A stretch of 64,000 nt of DNA from RGIG2041 sp045537695 (lineage in GTDB: Bacteria > Bacillota > Clostridia > UBA1381 > UMGS1253), in contig JAZSQB010000016.1 of assembly GCA_045537695.1 (NCBI GenBank), forward strand, positions 14,897-78,896. Direction: 5' to 3'. A program made the position numbers and the translations under genes. A model generated the notes under the pieces. It had not been told where the DNA came from. It worked only from the letters and a program-made list of their open reading frames with translations, and did not search any database. Numbering within the stretch: the first letter of the stretch is position 1; each line of letters begins with the position of its first letter. Below, piece after piece: positions 53,635 to 63,161 of the stretch.

Positions 53635-53803
53635 GCGAAATAACTCCTTTTTTGTTGAATTTACAAACGTAGTATCTGCAATGAAGGAATTTTTATGTAA
53701 GGAAATTGGTGGTTAATTTTTTTATATTTGTCTTAAAAATTCAGAAAATTTTTACCCTATTGACGTGAAAAGCAAAATACTGTGCTCTGTATGACGTGTT
53801 TGC

Positions 53804-55027
53804 TTATGGCCTACGAATAGTGAAATTTAAAAGCAGTGCCGTCACCGCTAAAACCAAAAGCATAATAAACGATGCAGTATATCCACCGGTTGCCACCAAT
53901 AAGCTATTGCTTGCATTGGCGATAAACGCCGCAAAAATCAAATTAAAATTGGTAATACTATAATTAGTCGAAAAATACTTCTGTCCGTAAAAGGATGCGG
54001 AAAATGCTGAGGTCACCGTCGGGCAGGAACCGTAAGAAATACCCGTCAGACACAAGCCAACAATGCACAACGGCAACGAAGAAATGTAAACCGCCTCAAG
54101 CGTAATACCCGCCGCCGCAATTGTGAGCACATTTGCCGTAAGCATCGTAAACCGGCGTCCCCTCGCATCATAGACCGCGCCAGTCACAATGCGCCCGACA
54201 CCGTTAAAGACGGACAGCACACCGACAAGCGTCGTCGCAAGTGCAGGTGCCGCTTCCACGGAAATCACCAAATCACGCGCAAAACTGATAACGGAATTAC
54301 CGACCGCCGTCATAAACATCATACATAAAAACGCGCGCCAAAAGGTGAAGCTTTTGAGCATCTCCGCGGTAGAATAATCGCGCAGCTCAAAATTTTCTTT
54401 TGCCGTCGCTTTTCCCTGCTTTGCCATCGGAAACACCGCATCCGCCGGCGGTCGTTTTAAAATCAGTCCAGCAAGAATTAAAACCACTGCAATCACAATA
54501 CCCAAAGCGATATACGTCTTACCAACGCCTACCGCTACACTTGCAAACAGCTTGCTGATTACTTCACCGAGCAAAAGGGTGCTTATGCCAAAGCCCATCA
54601 TCAGACAGCCAGAGCAAATCCCTTTTTTGTCCGGAAACCACGCATTCACCGTAGATACAACCACATTATAGGAAATACCGATACCGCTGCCCGCAAAAAA
54701 AGCATAGCCAACATACAAAAAAGAAAGCATATTCGCCTGCAGACAGCCGGTCATAACAAAGCCGACACCCACAAGTGCCCCAGCCAAAATCAGCGAAAGA
54801 CGCGCTCCATACTTTTTACAAATCAAACTGCCGACAAATGCACTTAAACAGAAAAAACACATAGTCAACGTGAAATTCAGCGCCAGTGCAGTATCTGACC
54901 AACCAAATACCTCTTTAAACGGTACCTTAAGAATAGACCATGCATATAAAACACCCGAAAAGAGCATCGCAAAGACACCTACCGCCAGATAAAACCAACG
55001 TTTTTTCAAAAGAACTTCATTTTGCAT
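53804..55027 (-). CDS. MFS transporter (OFA-like)
   Basis: About 407 residues from ATG 55027 (AGGAG upstream). Twelve membrane helices; VFAMLFSGVLYAWSILKVPF, NAWFPDKKGICSGCLMMGFG and FFAGSGIGISYNVVVSTVNA resemble the oxalate/formate antiporter branch. Substrate unknown, most likely a small carboxylate. Confidence 0.82.
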   Translation of the reverse strand: MQNEVLLKKRWFYLAVGVFAMLFSGVLYAWSILKVPFKEVFGWSDTALALNFTLTMCFFCLSAFVGSLICKKYGARLSLILAGALVGVGFVMTGCLQANMLSFLYVGYAFFAGSGIGISYNVVVSTVNAWFPDKKGICSGCLMMGFGISTLLLGEVISKLFASVAVGVGKTYIALGIVIAVVLILAGLILKRPPADAVFPMAKQGKATAKENFELRDYSTAEMLKSFTFWRAFLCMMFMTAVGNSVISFARDLVISVEAAPALATTLVGVLSVFNGVGRIVTGAVYDARGRRFTMLTANVLTIAAAGITLEAVYISSLPLCIVGLCLTGISYGSCPTVTSAFSASFYGQKYFSTNYSITNFNLIFAAFIANASNSLLVATGGYTASFIMLLVLAVTALLLNFTIRRP

Positions 55028-55138
55028 TTTCTTACTCCTCAACTTACAGATTATTTCAAGTATAGCATAACCCAAACGGCATTTCAACACAAAAAAAGCA
55101 TTACTGCAGCAAATAAATACAAATTTTTTTAATATATT

Positions 55139-55167
55139 TTGACAATTTTTTTAAAATGTGGTAAACT
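55139..55167 (+). promoter_or_regulatory. Promoter of the CarD gene
   Basis: TTGACA (55139-55144), 17 bp, TAAACT (55162-55167). Confidence 0.72.
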
Positions 55168-55209
55168 TTAGATGTAGAAAGGAATTACAAGTGTACGGGG
55201 GACGACAGC

Positions 55210-55710
55210 ATGTCTTACAAAATTGGCGACAGAATTTTATATCCTATGCACGGTGCAGGCACCATTGAAGCAATCGAGGAACAGCAAATCCTCGGAGAAA
55301 AGCATGCGTATTATGTGTTACGCCTGCCTGCCAGTGATATGAAGGTTATGCTTCCAATGAAAAATTTAAAGGAAATCGGTGTGCGCGATATTATCACGGT
55401 TGCAGAAGGCAAAAAAGTGCTTTCCGCCATTCCGAATGCCATTGTTGGCGAAAATACAAATTGGAATAAGCGCTACCGTGACAATATAGACCTTTTACGC
55501 AGCGGCGATATATACAAAGTGCTTGATGTTGTAAAAAGCCTGATGCTGCGCGATAAAATCAAAGGTCTTTCTACCGGCGAGCGAAAAATGCTCTCTAATG
55601 CTAAGCAAATCTTGATCAGTGAGCTTGTACTTTCCGGCACAGCGGACACGCAGGAAATCGAAAACTTATTAAAAGACGCCATTGAAGACGCCGCGTGTGC
55701 AAAAGCTTAA
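55210..55710 (+). CDS. carD: CarD/CdnL-family transcription regulator
   Basis: 166 residues. N-terminal RNA-polymerase-interacting Tudor-like domain (about 1-60, KIGDRILYPMHGAGTIEAIE, YYVLRLPASDMKVMLPM) and a helical C-terminal DNA-binding part (about 70-160, NWNKRYRDNIDLLRSGDIYK, STGERKMLSNAKQIL). It stabilises open promoter complexes, often at rRNA promoters. RBS GGGGGA. Confidence 0.92.
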   Translation: MSYKIGDRILYPMHGAGTIEAIEEQQILGEKHAYYVLRLPASDMKVMLPMKNLKEIGVRDIITVAEGKKVLSAIPNAIVGENTNWNKRYRDNIDLLRSGDIYKVLDVVKSLMLRDKIKGLSTGERKMLSNAKQILISELVLSGTADTQEIENLLKDAIEDAACAKA

Positions 55711-55721
55711 ATACAAATTTT

Positions 55722-55757
55722 AAGGACTGTGGAATTATCCACAGTCCTTATTTTTTT
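55722..55757 (+). terminator. Terminator after carD
   Basis: AAGGACTGTGG and CCACAGTCCTT pair across 6 nt, then ATTTTTTT. Confidence 0.88.
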
Positions 55758-55921
55758 GCGTTCCGTCCGGTTTTATTCCTTTGTGTCGGGGACAGGAAAA
55801 ATCAAGGCGGAATCAAAAAAACTGAGCCAACGTCTTCATTGGGTTATCCGACGCTGTACACAGGTACAGAGAGCGACGAAGTTTAAGTCTTACGTTCCGT
55901 TCGATTTTTACGTTCCCAAGA

Positions 55922-57820
55922 CTATTCCAGTTCGAAAGCGCCCGTATAGAGCTGATAATATTTACCCTTTTTAGCAAGCAACGCTTCATGGTTGCCACGC
56001 TCAATAATATGCCCGTTTTCAAGTACCATAATCACATCAGCGTTTTGCACAGTAGAGAGTCGGTGCGCTATGACAAAGACAGTTCTGCCGCGCATAAGAG
56101 AATCCATACCCTTTTGCACAATCGCCTCCGTTCGCGTATCAATGCTGGAGGTTGCTTCATCCAGTATCATAACGGGCGGATCTGCAACTGCAGCACGGGC
56201 AATCGCCAGAAGCTGACGCTGTCCCTGCGAAAGACCGCTGCCGTCACCGGAAAGGAGGGTATTATAGCCTTGCGGCAAGCGACGGATAAAGCCGTCCGCA
56301 CCGGCAAGGCGCGCAGCAGCATAGACTTCTTCATCTGTTGCATCCAATTTTCCGTAGCGGATATTTTCCATAACCGTGCCTGTAAAGAGGTTTGTATCCT
56401 GCAAGACAATACCAAGCGAGTGGCGCAGGTCGCTTTTTTTGATTTTATTGATGTTAATATCATCATATCGGATTTTACCGTCCGCCAAATCATAGAAACG
56501 ATTAATAAGGTTGGTAATCGTCGTTTTTCCGGCACCGGTTGCACCGACGAAGGCCACCTTCTGTCCCGGCTCCGCATATAAAGTCACATTATGCAGAACC
56601 GTTTTTTCCGGCACATATCCAAAATCCACATCATAAAAACGAACGTCGCCCGAAAGCTTGGTGTACGTTGTCGTACCGTCCGAATGGGGATGCTTCCACG
56701 CCCACACGCCCGTACGCTCTGCAGACTCCACAAGCTGACCGTTTTCCTCCTTGGCATACACCAAAGTAACGTAGCCCTCATCCGCCTCCGGCGCTTCATC
56801 CATCAGTTCAAAAATACGCTGCGCACCGGCGAGCGCCATAACCACAGAATTCATCTGCTGCGAAATCTGGTTTATCGGCATATTAAAGCTCTTGGAAAGC
56901 TGCAAAAATGATGCAATACCGCCCAGAGATATACTTTTCGTAAATATGGCAAGCGCACCCCCTGCAATCGCTAAAACCGCGTATTGCAAATGTCCCATAT
57001 TGTTATTAATCGGACCGAGAATGTTCACAAACGAGTTTGCCTTGGTTGCATTTTCGCACAAAGCCTCGTTTCTGCGGTCAAACTCTGCTTTGGTTTCCTC
57101 CTCATGGCAAAATACCTTAACAACCTTCTGCCCCTGAATCATTTCCTCAATATAACCGTTGACATCGCCGAGTGCCTTTTGCTGCTTCATAAAGAACTTA
57201 CCGCTGTTGAAGGCAACTTTTTTAGTGATGAACAAAATCAGCGCAACCGATAAAAGAACTACGCCCGTGAGCGGCAGACTTGTAAAGCACATTGCCGCAA
57301 ATACGGAAACAATCGTAATTGCAGACGAGAAAAACTGCGGCAAGCTCTGTGCAAGCATCTGACGAAGTGCATCCGCATCGTTTGTATAACGGCTCATCGT
57401 GTCACCGTGCGTATGTGTATCAAAATAGCGAATCGGCAAAGTCTGCATATGCGCAAACATTTCGTCGCGGATATCGCGCAACACGCCCTGCGCAATCGTG
57501 GACATCAATCGCATCTGCATCCATGCAGAAACCACACCGACGGCATAAATGAGTGCCATCTGTGCAATCGCAAGTAAAAGTCCCGTAAACTGCGGATTTG
57601 CACTGCCCAGAAGCGGCGTAATATAATCATCAATCAACGTCTGTAAAAACAAACTGCCCGCAACGCCTGCAAGCGTGCTCAGTAAAATACAGAGCAGCAC
57701 AAGCGCAAATCGGAATTTATACTGTCTTGTAATATAGGAGAGCAGGCGTTTCGCCGCTTTCCAGTCCATTTTCTGCCCCGGCATACGCGGCATATGTTTC
57801 GGTGGTGGCGGATTACGCAT
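55922..57820 (-). CDS. ABC multidrug exporter half-transporter, catalytic-Glu subunit
   Basis: About 632 residues; ATG 57820 is favoured (GGGGGTGA 6 bp upstream), GTG 57826 possible. A Pro-rich N-tail, six membrane helices (about 35-330), an insert after helix six, then the nucleotide domain: GATGAGKTT, signature altered to LSQGQRQ, Walker B VMILDEATSSID with intact Glu. It pairs with the upstream subunit, whose Walker B lacks Glu, as in heterodimeric TM287/288- or LmrCD-like exporters. Overlaps that gene by 8 nt. Confidence 0.9.
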   Translation of the reverse strand: MRNPPPPKHMPRMPGQKMDWKAAKRLLSYITRQYKFRFALVLLCILLSTLAGVAGSLFLQTLIDDYITPLLGSANPQFTGLLLAIAQMALIYAVGVVSAWMQMRLMSTIAQGVLRDIRDEMFAHMQTLPIRYFDTHTHGDTMSRYTNDADALRQMLAQSLPQFFSSAITIVSVFAAMCFTSLPLTGVVLLSVALILFITKKVAFNSGKFFMKQQKALGDVNGYIEEMIQGQKVVKVFCHEEETKAEFDRRNEALCENATKANSFVNILGPINNNMGHLQYAVLAIAGGALAIFTKSISLGGIASFLQLSKSFNMPINQISQQMNSVVMALAGAQRIFELMDEAPEADEGYVTLVYAKEENGQLVESAERTGVWAWKHPHSDGTTTYTKLSGDVRFYDVDFGYVPEKTVLHNVTLYAEPGQKVAFVGATGAGKTTITNLINRFYDLADGKIRYDDININKIKKSDLRHSLGIVLQDTNLFTGTVMENIRYGKLDATDEEVYAAARLAGADGFIRRLPQGYNTLLSGDGSGLSQGQRQLLAIARAAVADPPVMILDEATSSIDTRTEAIVQKGMDSLMRGRTVFVIAHRLSTVQNADVIMVLENGHIIERGNHEALLAKKGKYYQLYTGAFELE

Positions 57821-59537
57821 TTGCACTCACCCCCTTCATCTGCGAAGCATAGACCTCTTGGTAAATCTTATTTGTCTCTAAAAGTGTTTCATGCGTGCCC
57901 ACGGCATCAATACGGCCGTTATCCATTACAATGATTTTATCTGCATGTTCAACGGACGAAATGCGCTGTGCAATAATGATTTTTGTCGTGTCCGGAATTT
58001 CTTCGGCAAACGCTTTTTGAATCATGGCATCCGTCTTGGTATCCACCGCACTCGTAGAATCGTCCAAAATCAAAACCTTTGGTTTTTTCAACAGTGCACG
58101 CGCAATACAAAGGCGCTGTTTTTGTCCGCCGGAAACATTGCTGCCGCCCTGCTCAATATACGTGTCGTATTTCTCCGGCATTTTCTGCACAAATTCATCT
58201 GCCTGTGCAAGCTTACATACGCGCTCGATTTCTGCATCGCTCGCTTCCGCATTGCCCCAACGCAGGTTTTCCTTAATCGTTCCGGAAAATAGAACGTTTT
58301 TCTGCAGCACCATCGCAACGCTGTTGCGCAGTACGTCCAAATCGTACTCACGCACATCCCTGCCGCCGACCTTGACGCAACCTTCACTGACATCGTACAG
58401 GCGCGGAATCAGCTGTACCAATGTTGTCTTGGCACTGCCCGTACCGCCGATGATGCCCACGGTCTGTCCGGCTTCAATCTGCAGATTTACATCGTGCAGA
58501 CAGAGGTTTTTCTTATAGCCGAAATTCACATTTTCAAAGGAAATACTACCGTCAAGCATAGTATCTACCGCCGCTTCACCGCTCTGAATATCACTTTCCT
58601 CATTCAAAAGCTCCGCAACTCGCTCTGCCGACGCTCTGGAAATGACCAGCATAACAAAAATCATAGACAAGCTCATCAGGCTCATCAAAATCTGCATACC
58701 ATAAGTAATAAAGCTCATCAGCTCGCCCGTCGTCATATTGCGCGCCACAATCATCTGTGCACCGAACCAGGAAATCAAAAGAATCCCCGCATACATACAC
58801 GTCTGCATGAGTGGCGAGTTAAAGGCAAGCATACGCTCTACTCTGGAAAAATCCTTGTAAATGCTGTCGGAAACTTCCGTAAATTTTTCGGTTTCGTGCT
58901 TTTCGCGCACAAACGCCTTGACCACACGCATACCGCGCAGGTTTTCCTGCACAACGCGGTTTAAACGGTCATAGGTTTTAAACACACGCACAAAAATCGG
59001 ATGTGCATGCGACATAATCAGATAAAGTCCCAATGCCAGCACCGGCATCAGAACCAAAAAGATCAGCGAAAGCTGCCAGTTGACAAATGCTGCCGCACTG
59101 AAGGAGAAAATCAGCATCATCGGTCCGCGCACCGCGATACGGATAATCATCTGATATGCATTCTGCAGATGGGTGATATCCGTCGTCAGTCGCGTCACAA
59201 TGCTGGCAGTTGAAAACTTGTCTATGTTGGAAAAAGAATAGTTTTGTACTCGATAAAACACATCGTGGCGCAAATTCTTTGCAAAGCCCGCCGAGGCACG
59301 CGCTGCCGCCTGCCCGGAAAGCACCCCAAATGCCAACGAAATTAAGCAGGAAATCGCCAAAAACAGCCCCACCCGCACAATGTGGTTCATATCCCCTTTC
59401 TCGATACCGTTGTCAATCAAAGAGGCAATCAACAGCGGGATGATTACTTCCATGACTACCTCCATCGACACATACAGCGGCGCCAAAATGGAGTCCTTTT
59501 TATATTCTCTTATGCTTTTTGCCAGTTGTCGAATCAC
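57813..59537 (-). CDS. ABC multidrug exporter half-transporter, degenerate-site subunit
   Basis: About 574 residues from GTG 59537, 8 bp after GGGAAG; a GTG at 59546 is too close to the RBS. Six membrane helices (about 15-310), nucleotide domain with GGTGSAKTT, VSGGQKQRL and Walker B VLILDDSTSAVD, where Asp replaces the catalytic Glu. With the LSQGQ signature of the partner this forms the single degenerate ATP site of a heterodimer. Likely exports drugs or lipids. Confidence 0.9.
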   Translation of the reverse strand: MIRQLAKSIREYKKDSILAPLYVSMEVVMEVIIPLLIASLIDNGIEKGDMNHIVRVGLFLAISCLISLAFGVLSGQAAARASAGFAKNLRHDVFYRVQNYSFSNIDKFSTASIVTRLTTDITHLQNAYQMIIRIAVRGPMMLIFSFSAAAFVNWQLSLIFLVLMPVLALGLYLIMSHAHPIFVRVFKTYDRLNRVVQENLRGMRVVKAFVREKHETEKFTEVSDSIYKDFSRVERMLAFNSPLMQTCMYAGILLISWFGAQMIVARNMTTGELMSFITYGMQILMSLMSLSMIFVMLVISRASAERVAELLNEESDIQSGEAAVDTMLDGSISFENVNFGYKKNLCLHDVNLQIEAGQTVGIIGGTGSAKTTLVQLIPRLYDVSEGCVKVGGRDVREYDLDVLRNSVAMVLQKNVLFSGTIKENLRWGNAEASDAEIERVCKLAQADEFVQKMPEKYDTYIEQGGSNVSGGQKQRLCIARALLKKPKVLILDDSTSAVDTKTDAMIQKAFAEEIPDTTKIIIAQRISSVEHADKIIVMDNGRIDAVGTHETLLETNKIYQEVYASQMKGVSANA

Positions 59538-59628
59538 AAATTCCACTTCCCTTCATTTTTACTATTGTACTCTTTTTTGCATGCGTTTTCAAGCCTGTTC
59601 ATAAAACCTTTACAAACTTTTTCTGTTA

Positions 59629-59664
59629 TAAAAAGAGCAGGTGCAACACCTGCTCTTTCTTATT
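59629..59664 (-). terminator. Terminator after the flavodoxin gene
   Basis: AAAAAGAGCAGGTG / CACCTGCTCTTT, 3-nt loop, T-run on the minus strand. Confidence 0.85.
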
Positions 59665-59698
59665 AAATATTCAACTGCCAATCCCCGAACGTACAAAA

Positions 59699-60226
59699 CT
59701 ACTCTTTTACATATGTAATCAAATCTTCAATTGCCGCTCTGTCCGTAAAATCACCGCTCTCGTCACACAGTTTAATTAGCATTTTTTCCATCTCGTTCGG
59801 ATTTTCCTTGCCGGACATGATTTTCTTGAGCGCTACAATTGCAGCTTTGTGCGGCAAAGACAATTCCTCTATAATCATTTTCCCTAAGAAGTTAAACGTT
59901 TTGATTTTATCCCGCATATGCGGCTTAAAATTCTTCTCCACCACCATAACGTCGTAGTACTCTTTACACGCCGGCGGCGTAAGACCGGTTGTGAAAACCA
60001 CCAGCTTCTTATCTTGAAGCGCATCAAAGTTTTTCGTAATCAGACTCGCGCCGGCTATCATTTCGGCATATAAACCGCCGCCGTAAATAATCGTATCATA
60101 GCTTGCCAGTGCCGCCGGTTTTACCTGCTTTGCGTCCACTGCCTCACATCCGAGTTCATCCGCAATCCACTGCGCGTACTGCTTTGTCGAACCGTATTTC
60201 GACTTGTAAATTACAATTGCATGCAT
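59699..60226 (-). CDS. Flavodoxin-domain protein
   Basis: 175 residues. The FMN phosphate loop YKSKYGSTKQYAQWIADEL is near 7-25, then YDTIIYGGGLYAEMIAG and FTTGLTPP. It resembles HemG-like/menaquinone-type flavodoxins without known protoporphyrinogen activity. ATG 60226 (GGGGGA upstream) lies inside the end of the hydrolase gene, an overlap of 16 nt, so the two are coupled. Redox role unspecified. Confidence 0.85.
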   Translation of the reverse strand: MHAIVIYKSKYGSTKQYAQWIADELGCEAVDAKQVKPAALASYDTIIYGGGLYAEMIAGASLITKNFDALQDKKLVVFTTGLTPPACKEYYDVMVVEKNFKPHMRDKIKTFNFLGKMIIEELSLPHKAAIVALKKIMSGKENPNEMEKMLIKLCDESGDFTDRAAIEDLITYVKE

Positions 60227-61182
60227 TTTATGTCCCCCTCCAATTGATAAACCAACACTTGCTCTGCCGACAAATCCGTACCGTGCAATTCTACCTTGCG
60301 CACAGCCGCATTTTTATAGGTTGTATAGTAATAGGTTTGTGTTTGTGTATTGCAGCAGCAAGAATACCTCGTATATTCATATGCGCCGTCCGCCGTTTTT
60401 ACGCACCCTTTCGGCATTGCAACCGAGCGCAGAATATGGAAAAACTGATTCACGCTTTCTGCTTCACTGCCACCGCAAACGGATTTTTCCTTAACAAAAA
60501 CAGCCTTTACAAAGCGGGATGCACTCGAAAAATCCCCAGGCAAGCCAAAGGCACCGAGTCCCAAACTAAAATTTTGCAGCGGCATATCCGCGGACAGTTT
60601 GTTCTCTGCAAACGCCTCATGTAGTCCCATATATTGCTGAATATTGTGCATATGAAAATCAAAGGTCGGATTGTTGGTCAGCACACCGTACGGATTTTCG
60701 TAAATCCGCATCCCCGCCTTAGTACATTCCAGCACAATGCTTTCCTCCGCATCCGAAATCATCCAATGCAGCGGCGATACCGGCAGACCCTCGCTGAAAT
60801 TTGTGTGCACAACATTGACCTTTTCCAAATGCGCTTTCACCGCGCGAACACTGTCGCATATGCCAAGCAAATACGCAATCAGTTCAAAAGGTGCAATATT
60901 CACTTTTCCCTCTGCATACGGCGGATAAAAAGCATTCCCCTGAAAATTCAGGCCCGCCATGCTCAGACCCTTTTCATTGGTCGCTTCAAAATACAAAGGA
61001 TAGCCGTCTGCCACCGTCGCCATACCAATCAGCGCATAATGCTCATCAAGCGGCTCCATATGCCGAAACGGCAACACCACCCCACGTGGCGTAATCACAA
61101 CGCCTTCGTTGTACCCACGCTCTAAATCCAGGTTTCTGCCGAAATAATGTGCTTTTGTTTTATAACTGACTGCCGTACACAT
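60211..61182 (-). CDS. Choloylglycine hydrolase (bile salt hydrolase / penicillin V acylase)
   Basis: This 323-residue Ntn hydrolase exposes Cys2 after Met removal (MCTAVSY). Catalytic set: C2, R16, D19, N79 (GLSMAGLNF), N170 (LTNNP) and R223 (SSASRFVKA). Length and these residues fit conjugated bile acid hydrolase more than penicillin V acylase, but the substrate needs assay. It would deconjugate glycine or taurine bile acids in the gut. GGGTGAAAACGC precedes ATG 61182. Confidence 0.88.
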   Translation of the reverse strand: MCTAVSYKTKAHYFGRNLDLERGYNEGVVITPRGVVLPFRHMEPLDEHYALIGMATVADGYPLYFEATNEKGLSMAGLNFQGNAFYPPYAEGKVNIAPFELIAYLLGICDSVRAVKAHLEKVNVVHTNFSEGLPVSPLHWMISDAEESIVLECTKAGMRIYENPYGVLTNNPTFDFHMHNIQQYMGLHEAFAENKLSADMPLQNFSLGLGAFGLPGDFSSASRFVKAVFVKEKSVCGGSEAESVNQFFHILRSVAMPKGCVKTADGAYEYTRYSCCCNTQTQTYYYTTYKNAAVRKVELHGTDLSAEQVLVYQLEGDIKCMQL

Positions 61183-61267
61183 GCGTTTTCACCCTTTCAT
61201 ATTGCGTTGGTATTAGTATGCTCAATTGGGCGTAAATTATCACTTGTCATCAGGCAAATATAGTTGT

Positions 61268-61330
61268 GAAATCTGTCCGCACTTATAGCGCAACAGATTC
61301 GACGTGGGTTGTGTTATGTCAACTACACTA
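61268..61330. repeat. Post-stop hairpin element, copy 1
   Basis: This has the same architecture as 62599-62660. Read on the minus strand, TAGTGTAG begins at the repaired acyltransferase stop, then CAACCCA, then a hairpin with outer stem AATCTGT/ACAGATT and an inner GC stem. About two thirds of aligned bases match copy 2. Confidence 0.6.
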
Positions 61331-61431
61331 TTGCTGGTATTGTTTATATCTCTTTTGAAATGATGAGACAAACCTTTCATATATTCTCTTCATTAATATC
61401 GACATTAAAATGGTACCGATAATCACAGTAA

Positions 61432-62310
61432 TTATATATAAGTGTTTTGTTCTATGTATTTTAATGTTATTAGCCTTAAAAATAACCCATGTGTAATATA
61501 TATTTCTAGTGAGTAATTACCGCAGAGTGTGTAAAATTTATTATGTATTAAAGGTGTGTCAACTAAAATATATGACATTGAAACCATAGAACAAACAAAA
61601 AATAGTGAATATAATATATTAAATATTATGGGAACACCACTTTTGGCAGAAAGCACATAACAAGCAATAACAAATATGCTGGATAAAATAAAAATTGCAG
61701 AAGAATATTTGTTTAATTGTGCATCAATATAATCCTTTTTACTGTAGCATATCATACCCAAGACCATACAAGGAACATTCTGATACCAGTGTATTCCCAA
61801 ACCCATAAGATGGGAGATAACACAATAAATACCAATACAAACACCAAATAACAATATTTGTAGTTGACTAGATTTAAACTTTTTGAATATCGTCAAATAG
61901 ATTAAGTATACGACAAATGTAGTTTGTAAATACCATCCATTTGTGACGATTGTCCCCCCAAACAAAAAGGATTGTATAAAAAGTTTAAAAGAGAAAGTTC
62001 CTTCTAACAGCAATGTCCATATACTGTACAAAATTATAAGTAAAATATAAAGACAATATAGTGGCAAAAATCTCTTTACAAAAAATCCGTCTATATAATT
62101 TTCCTTTTGACTCGAAAACATTAAACCGTACCCAGAAAAGAAAAAAAACATAGCAACGGAAATAGCCCCTAACAACTGAAGAACCGTTCCAATATACATT
62201 CCTCTAAATAAGCCACTATACTGATATAAATGATGGATGACTACAAGTATAGCAAAAATTCCTCTTAGGCTGTTTGTGTATTCTTTTGACATGTATTTTG
62301 TTTCTTTCAT
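61432..62310 (-). CDS. Acyltransferase 3 family protein, C-terminus frameshifted
   Basis: The 292-residue open frame has nine or so membrane helices, starting with LRGIFAILVVIHHLYQYSGL (the catalytic-His helix of acyltransferase 3 proteins) and FFFFSGYGLMFS. The frame ends early after ITHGLFLRL. One base added to the T5 run near 61488 would continue it as KANNIKIHRTKHLYIIITVI to a stop at 61328, supplying the missing last helix. It is either a phase-variable, recently broken or misread gene. Such enzymes O-acetylate surface glycans. It is AT-rich compared with the genes to its left. Confidence 0.7.
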   Translation of the reverse strand: MKETKYMSKEYTNSLRGIFAILVVIHHLYQYSGLFRGMYIGTVLQLLGAISVAMFFFFSGYGLMFSSQKENYIDGFFVKRFLPLYCLYILLIILYSIWTLLLEGTFSFKLFIQSFLFGGTIVTNGWYLQTTFVVYLIYLTIFKKFKSSQLQILLFGVCIGIYCVISHLMGLGIHWYQNVPCMVLGMICYSKKDYIDAQLNKYSSAIFILSSIFVIACYVLSAKSGVPIIFNILYSLFFVCSMVSMSYILVDTPLIHNKFYTLCGNYSLEIYITHGLFLRLITLKYIEQNTYI

Positions 62311-62329
62311 GTAAATTCTTCCTTTCTAT

Positions 62330-62351
62330 CGACATAGTAGCACACAGCACT
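62330..62351. repeat. 22-bp direct repeat, left copy (recombinase 3'-end remnant)
   Basis: CGACATAGTAGCACACAGCACT matches 63718-63739 with one mismatch. On the minus strand it reads CCVLLCR then stop, the same as the end of the serine recombinase at 63711. It bounds the four-helix-bundle module on the left. Confidence 0.8.
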
Positions 62352-62396
62352 TTATTGTTTGTTCTCAGCCGTAGTAACCGATGCGATTAACTTTCT
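62352..62396 (-). pseudogene. 3'-end remnant of a four-helix-bundle gene
   Basis: The codons read RKLIASVTTAENKQ and stop, matching the RKLIASVTTAKGKER end of the intact gene at 63162-63512. The rest of this copy is replaced by hairpin sequence. Confidence 0.7.
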
Positions 62397-62400
62397 TCAT

Positions 62401-62631
62401 AAACGCACTTCGTTTGTTTTCGATATGATATAAGAACCTCACGAAATATAACGAAATCACAGATTTCTATATTTCGGAGAACCTTGATGCTCGCAAGCTC
62501 GTATCAAATCTCGTTGCCGTTAGGCAACAGATCCAGTGCAACGCACATATCGAATCCGTCAGGATATATCGAAAATCTCGCAAGAGATTTATTTCTATGA
62601 ATCCGTACGCACCAAAAGTGCTACGGATTCC
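62401..62631. repeat. Hairpin array 2
   Basis: A run of short hairpins includes a 15-bp one around 62451-62485, GTTGCC-GTTA-GGCAAC, ATCC-GTCA-GGAT, AAATCTC-GCAA-GAGATTT and a large terminal stem from 62599. Several are separated by ATATCGA (62547-62553, 62566-62572; reverse form at 62420-62426). It is more degraded than array 1. Confidence 0.75.
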
Positions 62632-62660
62632 ACATGGGTTGGGTGGTGTCTGCTACACTA
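62599..62660. repeat. Post-stop hairpin element, copy 2
   Basis: GAATCCGTA pairs with TACGGATTC around a GCAC/GTGC inner stem, then CCACATGGGTTGGGTGGTGTC. It begins at the stop codon of the zinc-ribbon gene. See copy 1 at 61268-61330. Confidence 0.6.
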
Positions 62661-63153
62661 TGGATGAAAAAACTATTATAACAGATATAACTGCAGATAC
62701 GATACCTAATATAATGCATGTTTTTCCTACGTGCTTTTCTTCTTCGGAATCTTTCGATAATAAAATTGCCCCAAGTATATAACCTACAAGCGGAATTAAA
62801 AATGAAATTATATATTGAAATGTATAACTATTTCCACCATCCGATTCATCTTCATCAATTTCTAATCTTTCATAATACTCTGGATTGTAATATTTACTTT
62901 TATCTATTTTATGACCACAAAATCCACAAACATCATTGGAAAACGGATTCGGTCCATCGCATTTTGGGCAGTTGATTTCTGAAGGTAGCATTTCATTTAT
63001 TCTTTCAATTTCAGCCTTTTTTATTTCATTTATTTTTTCAAAAATGAGTTCCATTTCTTCGCTTGTATATAAATCCTTTTGTGTTTCATATATTAATTCT
63101 AAATCTTCAAGCGTATAACTCTTAATTTCTTCTAAAAAATTTTCTTTTTTCAT
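62653..63153 (-). CDS. Zinc-ribbon membrane protein
   Basis: About 166 residues from ATG 63153 (GGAAAGG upstream); the longer frame overlaps the four-helix-bundle gene. Residues 1-55 are a charged helix, about 60-82 a zinc ribbon (CPKC...CGFCGHKI), then an acidic linker (EIDEDESDGG) and two membrane helices at the C-terminus (about 108-132 and 143-164). It lies 8 bp downstream of the four-helix-bundle gene and is probably cotranscribed. Function unknown. Confidence 0.7.
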   Translation of the reverse strand: MKKENFLEEIKSYTLEDLELIYETQKDLYTSEEMELIFEKINEIKKAEIERINEMLPSEINCPKCDGPNPFSNDVCGFCGHKIDKSKYYNPEYYERLEIDEDESDGGNSYTFQYIISFLIPLVGYILGAILLSKDSEEEKHVGKTCIILGIVSAVISVIIVFSSIV

Positions 63154-63161
63154 GCTGTAAA

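Noticed and set aside
62599..62660. Integron attC site
   Set aside because: A GTTGGGT-like core and palindrome are present, but the second core site expected at the other end is absent and copy 1 lacks the core.
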